Of a stretch of 64,000 bases of DNA, positions 43,276 to 54,829 are shown in pieces. The notes below the pieces were generated by a model. The model ran no database searches. It saw nothing but the letters and a program-made list of their open reading frames with translations, and was not told where the DNA came from. Positions within the stretch are counted from its first letter, which is position 1; every line of letters begins with the position of its first letter. The position numbers were made by a program, and so were the translations under genes. The DNA is from Ovis canadensis (lineage: Eukaryota > Chordata > Mammalia > Artiodactyla > Bovidae), in the NCBI RefSeq assembly GCF_042477335.2, contig NC_091255.1, positions 34,202,501 through 34,266,500 of the forward strand. The letters are read 5' to 3'.

Positions 43276-44675
43276 ACCATCTTAGGGCAATGAAATCTCA
43301 AATTCCGCTTATCCAGAGCTGTGGGAGCCTCCCTAGATAGGTGGGAGACAAAGCAATACATGAGCACGAAGGACACAGCTTCGCCAGTTCAGGCCTTAGA
43401 GATACGTGGAAGTTAACACAGGTGCTGAGCTTTATATGTGATCTTTCCTGTGCTGTCATTTTAGGAAAAGGGGCTTCCAAATCTGCTTGCAAAAGGCTTC
43501 TGGTTACAAGATTGAGATTCTATCAGTGAAAAATCCTATAAAACTAAAATAAAAGGGGAGTGTGGACCCCTGCTGTGGGAAGAAAGGTTCTGATGAGATG
43601 GAGCCAAAAGGTGGGCAATGGATCAACAGTTCAGAATTTTGAAGGCAAGATGCAGCCTGAATTCCATATACGTTTGTATAGAGGATCTGCGAACATGCTA
43701 CAAAGGGTGCAGCAGGGTGAGGTGTGGTCAGCGCTGATCATTCTGGAATTGAGTGATCACACCTGGGTTCGCCAAGGCACCCCCCCCCCGACCCCCGCTC
43801 TCCACCAGGTTCTTTCTGGAGCCACCCCTTCCCACTGGGGCCCTCCCCTAGTCTGGGGAGGTGGACACTGGGCAAGGGGGCAGGGGACAGCTGCTTTCAG
43901 GCCAGAGCTTCACGATCCCTGCTTCTGATAAGACAGGCTGCCACTCTGAACTTTTCACATTGCAAAGCTGATTCCTAGCCCAGAATACCTGTCACTGCCT
44001 GGATGGGGGTGGGGAGTGGGGCCATGTAAACCCACAGTATTAGCAACCTGTCCCCGGCCCAGGCTTCTGCTCGGCAATCGTCCCCCACTCTCTGCCACAC
44101 TCACCTCTCCCCCAGGACACAGACAACATCTGATTTATCATCACATCCCCAGATCCTAGCACGCAGCCTGCAGTGCCTATAAATGTCTGTTGAGTGACTG
44201 TATGGGAAAAAGCCTGGAGGGTGGGGGGAGGGGGTGCTGAGTCAAGCCCAGCATCTGCACAAGGACTCAGAGCCAAGCCACAAGGCAGCTGAAGAACAGA
44301 AGCAGCCAACCCCTGGGGAGGCGGGTATATCTAGCCACTACCTGTCAGCTGTGCCCACTGCACCCCAAAGCCAGGAGGCCCTCCATGAGAGCAAACCCAC
44401 CTTGAGCAAGTCACCGAATGGGTGGCACCTCAGGCTACCCATCTGTGAAATGGGGGTTAATCAGCATTGTTGTGGAACCAAATGAGAGAGGAAACCTCTT
44501 ACCTACAGCCAGTGGCAAAGGAAGCAAACTTGGAAACTCCTTGGAGGAGAGGCCTGCAGCACTGAGCTGTGGGGGACATCAGCTACCTTCACCTCCAGTT
44601 AGCCTCCAACTCCCTGGGGTGGGACCCATTCTTATCTGCAGCTCCCTCCATGCTAAGATAGGTGTTAGCAAACTG

Positions 44676-44817
44676 CCTGCTATTTCTTTCTTTTTGAATA
44701 CTTATTTATTGCCGCACCAAGAGGCATGTGGGGTCTTAGCTCACCACTAAGAGATTGAACCTGTGCTCCTTGTACTGGAAGTGTGGAGTCTTAACCACTG
44801 GACTGCCAGAGAAGCCC
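44676..44817 (-). mobile_element. CHR-type SINE
   Basis: Minus-strand copy: T-rich start, ATGTGGGGTCTTAGCTCACC, TCTTAACCACTGGACTGCCA, GAGAAGCCC head. Confidence 0.85.
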
Positions 44818-44831
44818 ATGCTTGCTTTTTC

Positions 44832-45023
44832 AATGCTGAAGAATCTGCCTGCAATGCAGGAGACCTGGGTTTGGTCTCTGAGTCGGGAAGACCCCCTGGA
44901 AAAGGAAATGGCAACCCACTCCTGTATTCTTGCCTGGAGAATCCCATGAACAGTGGAGCCTGGCATCCCAGTCCATGGGTTCGCAAAGAATCAGACACAA
45001 CTGAGCGATTAACACTTCCATCC
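44832..45023 (+). mobile_element. Bov-tA SINE
   Basis: Plus-strand copy lacking the first bases, from TGAAGAATCTGCCTGCAATG to CAACTGAGCGATTAACACTT. Confidence 0.88.
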
Positions 45024-46439
45024 CTCTTCTTTTGCAGCGTTTAGTAATTAGGCTACACGGGGTTGTGTGTTTCACCTGTACCATCTCATTTACTCCATAT
45101 CTCCCATCGAGGGGGATAACCTGATCACTCCCATTTAAGAGCCTGGGTCTCTAAAGCTCAGCTGGTCAAGGCCAGACAAACCAGGGCCAGGATTCAGACC
45201 CCAGCTCCCTGCTTCCAGAGCCCACCCTGTGTCCACTCAGCTGCCTGCCTCTCTCCCCACCCCAGCTTCAAAGGAGGCAAGATGAAATCCTGAAAGGGGG
45301 TTGGTATGCTTCCATCAGATCTCTTTGAAAACATGCCAGGATGAAGCTCCCAGGCATGGTGCCACACACAGAGCACCCCCCCAGCCAGACCTCCCCAACG
45401 CTGCCATGTGGTGACAGCCCCAGCCTCCTGACCCCTCCCCTCCTCTGCAGGTCTGGGCCGTTTTCCCCCAAGGCATGCTTCCCATGTGACACCTCCCATC
45501 TGGGAACCATGCAAAGTGCTTCAGAAGAATGATGGGGGGCAGGGGACCCCCACCCCTGCCTGAGACCCCAGGCTTCTCAGGAGGGAAGGGGCACCAAGGA
45601 GGCACACAGCCTCAGGCTGGACAAGGTGGACACCAGATGCTTGCCTGGGGGTCTGCCAGAGGCCCAAAAGCCACCCCAGAGGAGACCAGGGCCCAGGGGA
45701 GGGAGACCCTCAGCTTCTTCCAAGGAATGAGAAGAGAACATTGGGACAGGGAGGCTTCTGGGGGGGGTCTGTGGGAGGGAGCAGGAGCCTAGCACAGGTG
45801 GGGACACAGACAACTTGAGCTGTTACTTTGTCATCTGGACCCCAGGTGGCAGCCATGGCTCCGTTTGAAGCGGGGCGGGGGGGCGGAGGGCTTTGGGCAG
45901 ATGGCACCAGGCTGAGATTTCCACGGGATTGAACAAAGGAGCAGCGGTGACAGCCAGAGAGGACAGAAGGCAGCCCCTGGGGCCTGAGGGCTGGAGAAGG
46001 AGCTCAGAGAGGGCCCAGGCCTGGCCAGCAGCCACTGGGGTTTAGGCACATGACTCTACCACACCGCCCCGCCCCTACCAGAGAGGACAGACAGGGAAGG
46101 AGAGAACACCAGTAGCCTTGGGAACACCAGGGCCACTGCCATGTGAGCTGTGACCATCTGGAGATCCAGAGCCGCACGCTCTTAGCTGGGTGAGCCCCAA
46201 ACACAAGAAACAGGGGACCCACATGTTGCTCCTGCAGACAAGGAGATGGGCATTCGTGGTCCAGCAGCTCAGAGCCCCAGCCTCCATGATTGGTAGGAGG
46301 GTGCCTCAGCCTCTAAACTTCAGCAAAGCCCCACTGAGAGCCTCCAGCTGGGCCCGGTGCTATGAATTAGCACCCCTCCCCGTTTCTTCCCGCCCTCAAC
46401 CCCTGCCACTGCCCTGCCCAGGCTCAAAGCCTGTCATCT

Positions 46440-46810
46440 GGACACTGTCCCCCTCTCCCAGAGGCTGCCCTCTCCCAGCAGCCTCACAAAGAGATCTTTC
46501 TAACACCAAGAAAGAGCAAAGCTCCAGGCTGCAATGGCTCTCCAGGACTCAGATGACCAAGTTCAAGCCCCTCAGCCTGGTACTCACTGGCCCTTCCTGG
46601 GTCAGTCTCCCAGCAAACTCCTTTCAGTATTCCTTCCAGAACTTTACGCCCCACTGGCCAGCATGTGATGCTTCAAGCCCCCTTACACATACTCTTCCAT
46701 CGGCCAGGAATGGGTGCCCTGTCTTGTGGCTCAGAAATGCTTTGCGGCCACCAACCTCAGCTCCAATGCCACCTCCTCCATGAAGCCTTCCTGATCCCCA
46801 GAGCAGAGCT
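46440..46810 (-). repeat. L2-like LINE remnant
   Basis: GATCTTTCTAACACCAAGAA, CTGCAATGGCTCTCCAGGAC, CCAATGCCACCTCCTCCATG and AAGCCTTCCTGATCCCC are diverged L2 3' blocks. Confidence 0.55.
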
Positions 46811-48261
46811 GCTCTCAGAGCTCAACGGTGAGGCTGGATGCTCAGGTGACGTGTCCTGCCTTGAGCCCCAGGTACACTGTCCGCTTCTCCTCCCAGCCTA
46901 TGGGCCCCTCACAGACACAGGCGGTGCCTGTGGGGTACAGGGCAGACCCCAGAAATCTGTGCCCATGGGTCACCCTCCCTCCAGTGCTCAGGGCCACACT
47001 GCCCTCACCTCCAGGTCCCAAGGCTCTGGGTCTTGGAGGCTCAGAAAGAGAACAAAGGACCCACTAAACAGAGATCTGCTGGGCCCTGGGATGGGACAAG
47101 GTTTGGGAAATGGGAATGCAGTGGGGCCCCTGCCTTTGAAGAGGCAAATCTTTTGATCTTCTGAACTTCAGAACTTAAGGGAAAAGTTCCAGATTAAGAA
47201 GTGGTGCTTAAAAGGTATAAAGCATAATACTAAGGTCAAAACTCCAGTCAAAGCAAAGCAGGTAGTGGGAGGGGGGATTCTTCCAGTAAACTCAGTGCTC
47301 TGGATTGGGAAGACCCTCTGGAGAAGGGAAGGGTTCAGACAAAAAAGACTAAATCTGTATGCACCACATGAGAGACTGCAAGACTGCTTTCACACACTCT
47401 CAAGCGTGCTGAAAGAATCAACAGATCATCAAATGAATGAGTGATCTTCCCACAAACTTGTGAGGTCAAAATCATTACCATCTCCATCATGGACAGGCAG
47501 AATCTGAGACAGAGAGAGAGGCCCAATTAACTTGACCAAAGACAAACAGTTACTGCTAGACTGAACTCAAGTTTTCAGATTCCAGGTTTGTGATATCATC
47601 TACCATATCACGTGGCCTTCCTTCATCCATCCAACTCCACCCACTCCTCCAGACACTCAGCTAGGGGCCAGGGCTGCAAAGAAAGGACACCTCCATGGCA
47701 GGTAGCATCTCCCCTCTTTAGTTAGTTGGTCTGGAGCCCAACCCACTCTTGCAAGAGCCAATTACAGGCTCTTTTAGGCTATCTCTGGGCCACCTCTTTG
47801 GTAGAACCCTATTTTGTTCCTGTGCTTGGATGTTTCTTCCACTGAGTGGCAAACTCTTGAGGGTTGTCCAGACCTCACTGAGTGATTTGGATAAATTTGG
47901 GCAAGTGGGTGGAGCATCCAGCCACAGTTAGCCTCACCCTCCTCTGGCTCTGTGCCTGAAATCACTGGATGGGGGACTTATGCTGGGGGGAACACCTTGG
48001 ACCCTCCTGTCCTCAGCAGGACAGAAGGACCCTCCTGGCCCCCTCATGAGTTTTCAACAGTAAGAGACAGAGAATCGAAGTGGAGGAGGAAAGCTTTAAT
48101 GGCTACCAAGAGGCTCACAGTATTTGAAGCCGCATATGGTTAACCCAGCCCATTCTTCCAACCACTCTCACATCCACCCTAGGAAATACAGTTCCTCCCT
48201 AACTATGTTCCCCAAAAGAGCCACCCTTCAAACAACTTTCCAGGTGACATGTCAACATGTG

Positions 48262-48469
48262 TGTTGTGCTCAGTCGTGTCCGACTCTTTGTGACCCCAAA
48301 GACTGCAGCCCGCCAGGTTTTTCTGTGAATGAAATTTTCCAGGCAAGAATACTGGAGTGGTTTGCCATTTCCAACTCCAAGGGATCTTCCTGACCCAGGA
48401 ATCCAACCCAGTGTCTCTAGTGTCTCCTGCACTGGCAGGCAGGTTCTTTACCACACCACCACCTGATAT
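48262..48469 (-). mobile_element. Bov-tA SINE
   Basis: Minus-strand copy, from GTGCTCAGTCGTGTCCGACT to TTCTTTACCACACCACCACC. Confidence 0.9.
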
Positions 48470-48667
48470 GTCCACATGCTGATTACTAAAGCCAAGAGGA
48501 GGAGAGATTTAAAACAGCAGAGTGAAAAGAAGCCCAGGGAGAAGATAGTCCAAGGCCAAGTTCCAGCTCTCACTCCCCAGATGAGCAGGGCCTGCCTCCA
48601 TCCCAGTTCTGCTCCTGCTGGTGGGTCTGATCATCACTCACATCCTATGGATAAAGGTCTAAACACT

Positions 48668-48701
48668 GAGCTGTATTTCTGCTTTGCAAATAAGATCATC
48701 T
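48668..48701 (-). mobile_element. L1 fragment, inverted segment
   Basis: AGCTGTATTTCTGCTTTGCA and ATAAGATCATCTA are minus-orientation L1 3' UTR. Plus-orientation L1 resumes at 48981 beyond an inserted SINE. Confidence 0.6.
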
Positions 48702-48712
48702 ATAGACACAGA

Positions 48713-48980
48713 AGGCAATGGCACCCCACTCCAGTACTCTTGCCTGGAAAATCCCATGGTTGGAGGAGCCTGGTAGACTACAATCCATGGAGTCACAAAG
48801 AGTCGGACACAACTGAGTGACTTCACTTTCACTTTTCACTTTCATGCATTGGAGAAGGAAACGGCAACCCACTCCAGTGCTCTTGCCTGGAGAATCCCAG
48901 GGATGGCGGAGTCTGGTGGGCTGCCGTCTATGGGGTTGCACAGTCGGACACGACTGAAGCAACTTAGCAGCAGCAGCAGC
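48713..48980 (+). mobile_element. Bov-A2 SINE inserted in an L1
   Basis: Two BovA monomers (AATGGCACCCCACTCCAGTA, later CGGCAACCCACTCCAGTGCT) joined by CTTTCACTTTTCACTTTC, with an AGCAGCAGCAGC end. Flanked by ATAGACACAGA at 48702-48712 and 48981-48991. Confidence 0.92.
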
Positions 48981-49287
48981 ATAGACACAGAGAACAAACT
49001 ACGGACACCAAGTGGGGAAGCGAGGTGAGATGCATTGGGAGATTGGGATGGACATATAGACATGACTGACGCTACTCATACAACAAATAACTAATGAGAA
49101 CCTACCATAGAGCTCAGGGAACTCTACTCAGTGCTCTGTGGTGACCAAAATGGACAGGAACTCCAAAAAAGAGGGGAGATACATTTATAGCTGATTCACT
49201 TTGCTGTACAGCAGAACTAACACAATATTGTAAAGCAACCATACTCCAATAGAAACTGATTGAAAAATTAAAAAATAAACACGGAAC
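48981..49287 (+). mobile_element. L1 3' UTR, plus orientation
   Basis: ACCATAGAGCTCAGGGAACT, TATAGCTGATTCACTTTGCT, GTACAGCAGAACTAACACAA and AGCAACCATACTCCAATAGA with an A-rich end. Confidence 0.82.
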
Positions 49288-50759
49288 TGCCCCAGAGTCC
49301 TTTGCCCTGGCCTCAGTGAAGCTCCAGATGGAGAATCCGGGGGACTGGCCTCGCCAGGGCTGACTGGGGTCTGAGCCGGATGGAAGCACAAACCAGGTGT
49401 GTCTATAGAGAAACATACCTTCCCAAGAAGCACTGCTCAGACACAGTTCAGTCCTAGCCTGGAGGCTCTAGGGTGCCTGTTGAGGCAGACTCTACAGTGC
49501 TCCGAGGGCTCAGACTTTAGCAGCCAACTGGTGGCCCACAATATCCACTTCTGCCTGACTAGGCAGACAGGAGGGAAGGGGCAGGGGGCCGGCCATCTGC
49601 TTCATCCAGGCGTCTCTTCACTTCCAGCCAGACACACAGGACACAGGACAGCACCCCACAGGGCTCCAAGTGGAATAAGGGAACCCCTCACCCCAAAATA
49701 AAGCATGCTTCCAGAGGAGCTGTGGAAATAGTCCTGCTGAAGACCAGAGGATGCGGCGGCAGGGGAGGGCCAGGGGACTTCTCCGCGAGGAAGATGAAGG
49801 CTGCCAGGCTAACCCCACCAGCCCAGCTGTCGGCCAAGCTTCCTTTAGAGAGTGTGCACAGGATATGAACACAACTGCTCTTCCCCCATGGAACCACTGG
49901 GCTCTGGGGGCAACCAATGGGCCCACCAGGGCATCATCTCCAAGGGACTTGTGAGGCCAGAGCTAAGTGTATGGGGAGGGTGGGGGCGGTGAGGGGAATA
50001 CTGGAGAGAACCTCCCCCGACCTTGCCCTCTCTCCAGCACTTGCAACCGCCAGGTCGAGGTTGCTGCAGACATAGCGCAGCAAACCAGCCCTCTGCTGCC
50101 TGTATTCCCCTCTCCACCAGCCCTCACTTCCTGTGACTGAAAACCTAGGGGATCCAAAGGAGAAAAAGAAATAGTCACTCCCTCTCTCCATCTCCTGATC
50201 CCAACCATGGCGTTCCGACACGGGATAAGCCAAGCGCTCCATAAACTGAAGCCCGCCCTTCCAGCGAAAAGAGAGATGACAGAGTCTAATGTTGTTAGAA
50301 AAGTGCAGTGGAGTTCCGAGTCTGTCCATCTTGGGTGCTGCTGGGGACCAGGCGAGTGTGGGCAGCAGCGGGATCCCAGGGCAGGGCTGTGAGGCTGGAA
50401 CCCTCACGTCCCGCCTTCCCAGTGCTCAGAGAAGGGTCAGAGGTCTCCCTCCCCGCCCCTGCCTCCCCACTGGGCGAGCCGGCACAGAGCAGGCATCATT
50501 CGTGGGCACAGATGCTCTGGGAAAACAGACACCCGGGACGTTATCCGGAGCAGAGGACCCCCACCCCCTCCCGGAGGCTTCCCCTGAGAAACGAAACACC
50601 GCAATTAGCAGCCTCCAGTCATGAATCTCCGTCTACACTTAGGAAGATGCAAAAGCTCTACTTAGGGTAATTTTCCGGACAAAATACATACGTTTCGCCT
50701 TTGCCCATGCCTCCGTTCAAGTTCACCAAGAGACGGAGAAAAACCTCCGCTGACCGGAA

Positions 50760-51560
50760 ACCTGGCATGCTGGCAGAACGAAGGGAGCTGCCGCTAGGTA
50801 AGCGTCTCCTCTTAGAAAAGGCAGTGCGCACCCCAAATCCTGTCCTCACCCCTTCCCCGGGCCCGGATCCAACGCTCCATCCCGGAAAACGGACAGTCCC
50901 TGAGGGTTCCAAGGCGGGTACGCGGCTCGGGAAACTGCCTTGAGCACCCCCGCCCCATCCCGCTCGTCCGAAACCTCCCTCCACCCAAGCGCACACACTC
51001 CCGGGCGAAGCCGCCCCGGCCCCGCGAGAGGCACCCTCCGCCAGCGCGCCCCGAGCCGGAGCAGGTGCAGCCCCGCCACGCTCCCGGCCGTGTCTACACA
51101 AACTTGTTGGCCCGCGGCTGGGGAAACCCTGCCCGCAGCCCGCGCAGGGGTCCCGGCTGGAGCACCCGGAGACTGCACTCACCCACGCGATCGCGGCCGG
51201 CTGGGGCGCCCGCTCCCCGCCTCCCCGGGGCGCTGAGCCCGCAGCCCCGCAGTGCCCGGAGCCTAGGCGCCCCCGGCGCCCGCACGCCCCCGGGTGGCCC
51301 GCGGCGAGGAGCGGCCCAATGCGCCCCGGGCACAGGGCGCCGCCGCCTGGCTCCCCGGGCTGCGGACGTCCGGGCTGAGCCGCGGCGGCAGAGCTAGCGG
51401 GCGCCGAGCGGGCAGCGGGGCGAGCGGGCGAGCGGGCGCCCGGCTCTGCACATGCTCACTCGCGCGGCCCGGGGACAGCGGCCGGCCGCCGCCGGGTCCT
51501 AGAGGCGACCGTCCTCCCGCCGCCCGTGGGAGGGGTCGCCCAGGTCCTGGGGACCAGCCC
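50760..51560 (-). promoter_or_regulatory. WSCD1: CpG island, probable main WSCD1 promoter
   Basis: CpG-dense, GC-rich block, the strongest in the window outside coding exon 2, with many GGGCGG/CCGCCC-like sites and no TATA box seen. It lies about 11.3 kb upstream of the coding start on the gene's strand and contains a strong minus-strand donor, so it fits a housekeeping-type CpG promoter for WSCD1. Open frames on both strands here are byproducts of GC content. Confidence 0.65.
51183..51440 (-). other. WSCD1: WSCD1 non-coding exon 1 (3' end from donor, 5' end guessed)
   Basis: The donor CGTGG|GTGAGTGCAG on the minus strand puts the exon end at 51183. The transcription start cannot be placed; 51440 is only a guess within the CpG island. 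No coding content is expected, since translation starts in exon 2. Confidence 0.4.
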
Positions 51561-51599
51561 ACCCGGCGCAGCCACACTCGCAGCTGGGAAGCAGAGTCG

Positions 51600-52275
51600 C
51601 AGGCACCCACTCCCATACACACACTCCCATACACACACAAAGAGCCTCCCTTGCTGTAATACACACCAGGTTAATGCATTAGCGCTCACACCAACGCATG
51701 TCTACACAGACACACTGGGCACTGCCACATAGAGGAACACACTCCCACACTCGCCCAAACACACGGGGACGCACAGTGATGCAGACACACTGAGCCACTG
51801 CTTCACAGACACTCTGACACCCACACTCACACACACAACACACACAAACACAGGGCTCTGTCCTGGGACACTGACAGCCACCCAGTTTGTAGCACTCTGA
51901 TACCAACCCACAGAGGCAGACAGACAGACGTTGGATCGCTGTCCCATGCAGAGCTAGACACTAACATTCACATCCTTATGCACACACACACACACACACA
52001 CACACTCTGAGACAGTCACCCACAGATCGCTACCCCACAAGTACACTGACACCATCTCCCATACCCACACACTCAGGGCTCTACCACCAACCACTGCACT
52101 GCCCCACACAGACCTACAGTGACAGACCCACACCGAGGTGTAGCGATCCACACACCGGAGTCCACTGACACATAGCCTGCTGTGTAGAGAGTCATACTGG
52201 CCATTGGCCCACAGACCCCCTGAGGTGGATAGGCACTGATACAGACACACAGGTATACAGCCACACTGCTACACA
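51600..52275. repeat. Long degenerate CA-rich tract
   Basis: About 670 bases dominated by interrupted CACA/CACAGA units and poor in G and T on this strand, with a pure (CA)n run at about 51979-52004. It begins right beside the CpG island, on the upstream side of the WSCD1 promoter. Confidence 0.85.
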
Positions 52276-52289
52276 CCCATCCCCTTTTT

Positions 52290-52865
52290 AAAATAAGGAC
52301 TGGATCCAACCTTTAGGATTCTCCCTCCATGCCCTACTCCTGCTCCTCAGAAGTCCCCAGGCCACCGTGATGCCCCTGCCCTGCCAGGCACATCCTTGGC
52401 CCTTGTCTCACCTGGGGCTGGCTGCTGAGATGCTCCGAAGGAAGACTGGGGACCAGCAGAGGCTGCAAGAACAGGTGGCGCTGGCATGGCTCTAAGCAGG
52501 TCTTCCTGAAAGGGAGTCGCATGCCTCCGACTCCCGCTAGGGGCAGCACTGCTTGGCAAGGCTGGGAGGAGCCGTTTTCAACAGGTGGAGGGCAGGCGGG
52601 GAGAGGATTAGCTTGGGGACCAGTCGGAGCCCAGCTTTATGTAGGTCAGTCAAGTGGCATCCAGAGGGGAAAGGGAGGCGCTTAGGTTAGCCCGGCTAGT
52701 CAGGCCAAGTGCAGGAATTAGGAGAGTCAGCCCCCCTCCCTGGGATGAAGGTGGGGAGTGCTGGGGCCGGGAGGATCTGGAGGAGGGAACAGGAAGTGAG
52801 GGGTGATGCTTTCAGGAAAGCCCCCATACACGTCTCTTTGAAGTGTGAATGTGTGTGTTGCTATT
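52290..52865. other. Upstream flank, unique sequence with a donor-like site
   Basis: No repeat recognised. A minus-strand CCCCAG|GTGAGAC site puts a possible exon end at 52412, which could belong to an alternative 5' exon; no other support. Confidence 0.3.
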
Positions 52866-52869
52866 ATTG

Positions 52870-52992
52870 TTGCTGTTGTTAAGTCACTCAGTCTTGTCGG
52901 ACTATTTGCGACCCCATGGACTGCAGCACGCCAAGCTTCCCTATCCTTCGCTATTTCCCAGAGCTGGCTCAAGTTCATGTCCATTGTTGCTC
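52870..52992 (-). mobile_element. BovB LINE 3' end fragment
   Basis: TTGTTAAGTCACTCAGTCTT, GCAGCACGCCAAGCTTCCCT and GCTCAAGTTCATGTCCATTG; short 5'-truncated copy in minus orientation. Confidence 0.88.
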
Positions 52993-53439
52993 TTATTACC
53001 AACGACAATAATCCACTGTACATTTTTTGCATTGCGTTTTGATTTTTGAAGCCCTCTCCAGGACAGCTACATCATTTGTGGGACCCAGCGCAAAATGAAA
53101 ATGTGGGCCTTTGTTCAGGAATGCGTAAGAACTTCAGGAAAGGAGAACAAATGCATGAAACCCCGTGCAGAGCCCTTCTGAGCTCAGGCCCCATGCCCTG
53201 CACGGGTCTCATGCCGGTGGAGCTGGCCCTAACTCTTTCATGCCCTTGGTGCCCCCTTAGAACTCAAAATAAGTGGTGCATGTCTTCACCATCTTCATCT
53301 GCAAATTAGAGAAAATGCACCCATTCTTGGGCTTTTGTGAGGATCAAAGGAAATGCTTGGTGAGCTAGTAGCACTGTCTGCCACAGGATACACACGTAAT
53401 GCCTTTTAGTAAACATGATATGAAGAGCTTTCTCCCAAG

Positions 53440-53760
53440 GCTTTGCTACGATCCAGAAATGCCACCTGTGCAACGGTCTCTTGATCCACGGGCTTACAGT
53501 ACCTTCTCATCCTCCAAATGTCACCTCCCCAGAGGCCTGCCCAGACATCCCAGGCTGCATAAAGCATACTCCGTCCTCATCTTGTGGATTTACTTGCTTA
53601 TTGTCTGTCTTCTCCCAGACCTTCCCAGCCCCCACAGCTAGAATTTCAGCCCCCACAAAGCCAGGAAAATTCTCATCTCATTCAGAACTATATCCTTAGT
53701 GTCTAGCTTAATTCTTGGCACATAGGCACGCCCACCACATATTTACTAGATAAATAATTA
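53440..53760 (-). repeat. L2-like LINE remnant
   Basis: CACCTCCCCAGAGGCCTGCC, TTATTGTCTGTCTTCTCCCA and AGTGTCTAGCTTAATTCTTG follow the L2 3' end. Confidence 0.5.
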
Positions 53761-53764
53761 ACTG

Positions 53765-54640
53765 GTTTTTTAAAAAGCAATATGCATGACGTATTTTTAA
53801 GGAACCCAAACAGTTTCCCAATAGTTTCCATGTGTCTTCCCAAAAACTCAGAGACTGCTTATTCCTCTTCAGGTCACAGACAGATCCATGTTTGTGACCA
53901 ACCACTTTATAATGGTTCGTTGGGTTCTACTGGCCAGCAGGGAGACCAGGATGGAGCGTGTGGATGGCACATGGTCTCTCATCCCCCTGCCAGGGGCCTA
54001 TGGTGGGTTATGGAAGCAGGTGCCCCTTCAGTACCTGCCAGCATCTGCATCTGAACACCCTCCTCCTTTGACTACATAGCTCTTGGCTGCTGCTCCATCA
54101 GGACCCTGGCAGGTGACATGGGCTTGACCATCTCAGGGTAGCCTGTGAAGGTTGCCTTTCGCTCCTGGCGGAGCCCTGCATCATTGGAAAAGGCATCATT
54201 CAGAGACCCAGAGAACCTTTGGCAACATCTGAAAAGATGAGGATGCGGTTTCTTCTTTCCTCCTTTGCTTTTATTCCCCTGTGGTGCTGTGACTGGTGCC
54301 CCCTCCGTGCACTCAGACCTGAAACTGGCTTCACCACTTTGCTATGCTGCCTATTTACCTGCTCTCTCCCATGAGCACGCCACAGAGGCTTAAATATGCC
54401 TCTGCGAAGACGCCAGCGACACAGATGGTAATTGTACCCCCTGCTGAGCTGTGTCTGCAGATATCAGAGTGTGAGGTGGGGAAGGGTGGGGATCTGTACC
54501 CGCTGCCTGGCAAGGGAGGACAGGTCTGGTCTGGGAGCAGCTGGACTTCCTAGGTAGGCGCCAGAGGTGCCCTGAAAGTTTCAGGAATCCAGAGGCAGCT
54601 GGCATCAGAATGAGGAGGAAGCCTGAGTCCCATTTTTTTT
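53765..54640. other. Upstream flank, nothing recognised
   Basis: No SINE, CpG cluster or exon-like frame noticed. Confidence 0.4.
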
Positions 54641-54659
54641 CTTTTTCAAAAAAATATTC

Positions 54660-54820
54660 GTTATTTATTTCTTTTTTTATAAATAAAGAAATACGCTGGG
54701 TCTTAGTTGTGGTATGCAGTATCTTTTAGCTGCAGCATGTGGGATCTAGTTCCCTAACTAGGGATCGAACCCGGGCCCCCTGCACGAGTCTTAGCCACTG
54801 GACTACCAGGGTAGTCCCCG
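54660..54820 (-). mobile_element. CHR-type SINE
   Basis: T-rich start, CGCTGGGTCTTAGTTGTGGT, GGGATCTAGTTCCCTAACTA, TTAGCCACTGGACTACCAGG. Confidence 0.88.
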
Positions 54821-54829
54821 AAATTCCTT

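Larger units (their letters stand above)
39767..51182 (-). other. WSCD1: WSCD1 intron 1 (inferred)
   Basis: 11.4-kb intron between the inferred non-coding exon 1 (donor GTGAGT at 51182) and exon 2. It holds MIR (39.9-40.3 kb), L2-like DNA (41.28-41.8 kb), two adjacent BovB copies (41.98-43.28 kb), CHR plus Bov-tA (44.68-45.02 kb), L2-like DNA (46.4-46.8 kb), Bov-tA (48.26 kb) and an L1 with an inserted SINE (48.67-49.29 kb). Between 43.3-44.6, 45.1-46.4 and 46.85-48.25 kb nothing beyond scattered remnants was recognised. Confidence 0.6.

Noticed and set aside
51060..51664. Several 100+ codon frames in the CpG island on both strands
   Set aside because: Pro/Arg/Ala/Gly-rich translations in all frames reflect base composition; no domain seen.
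51600..52275. CA-rich tract as a satellite or CRISPR-like array
   Set aside because: No constant repeat-spacer unit; it is degenerate dinucleotide-derived sequence.
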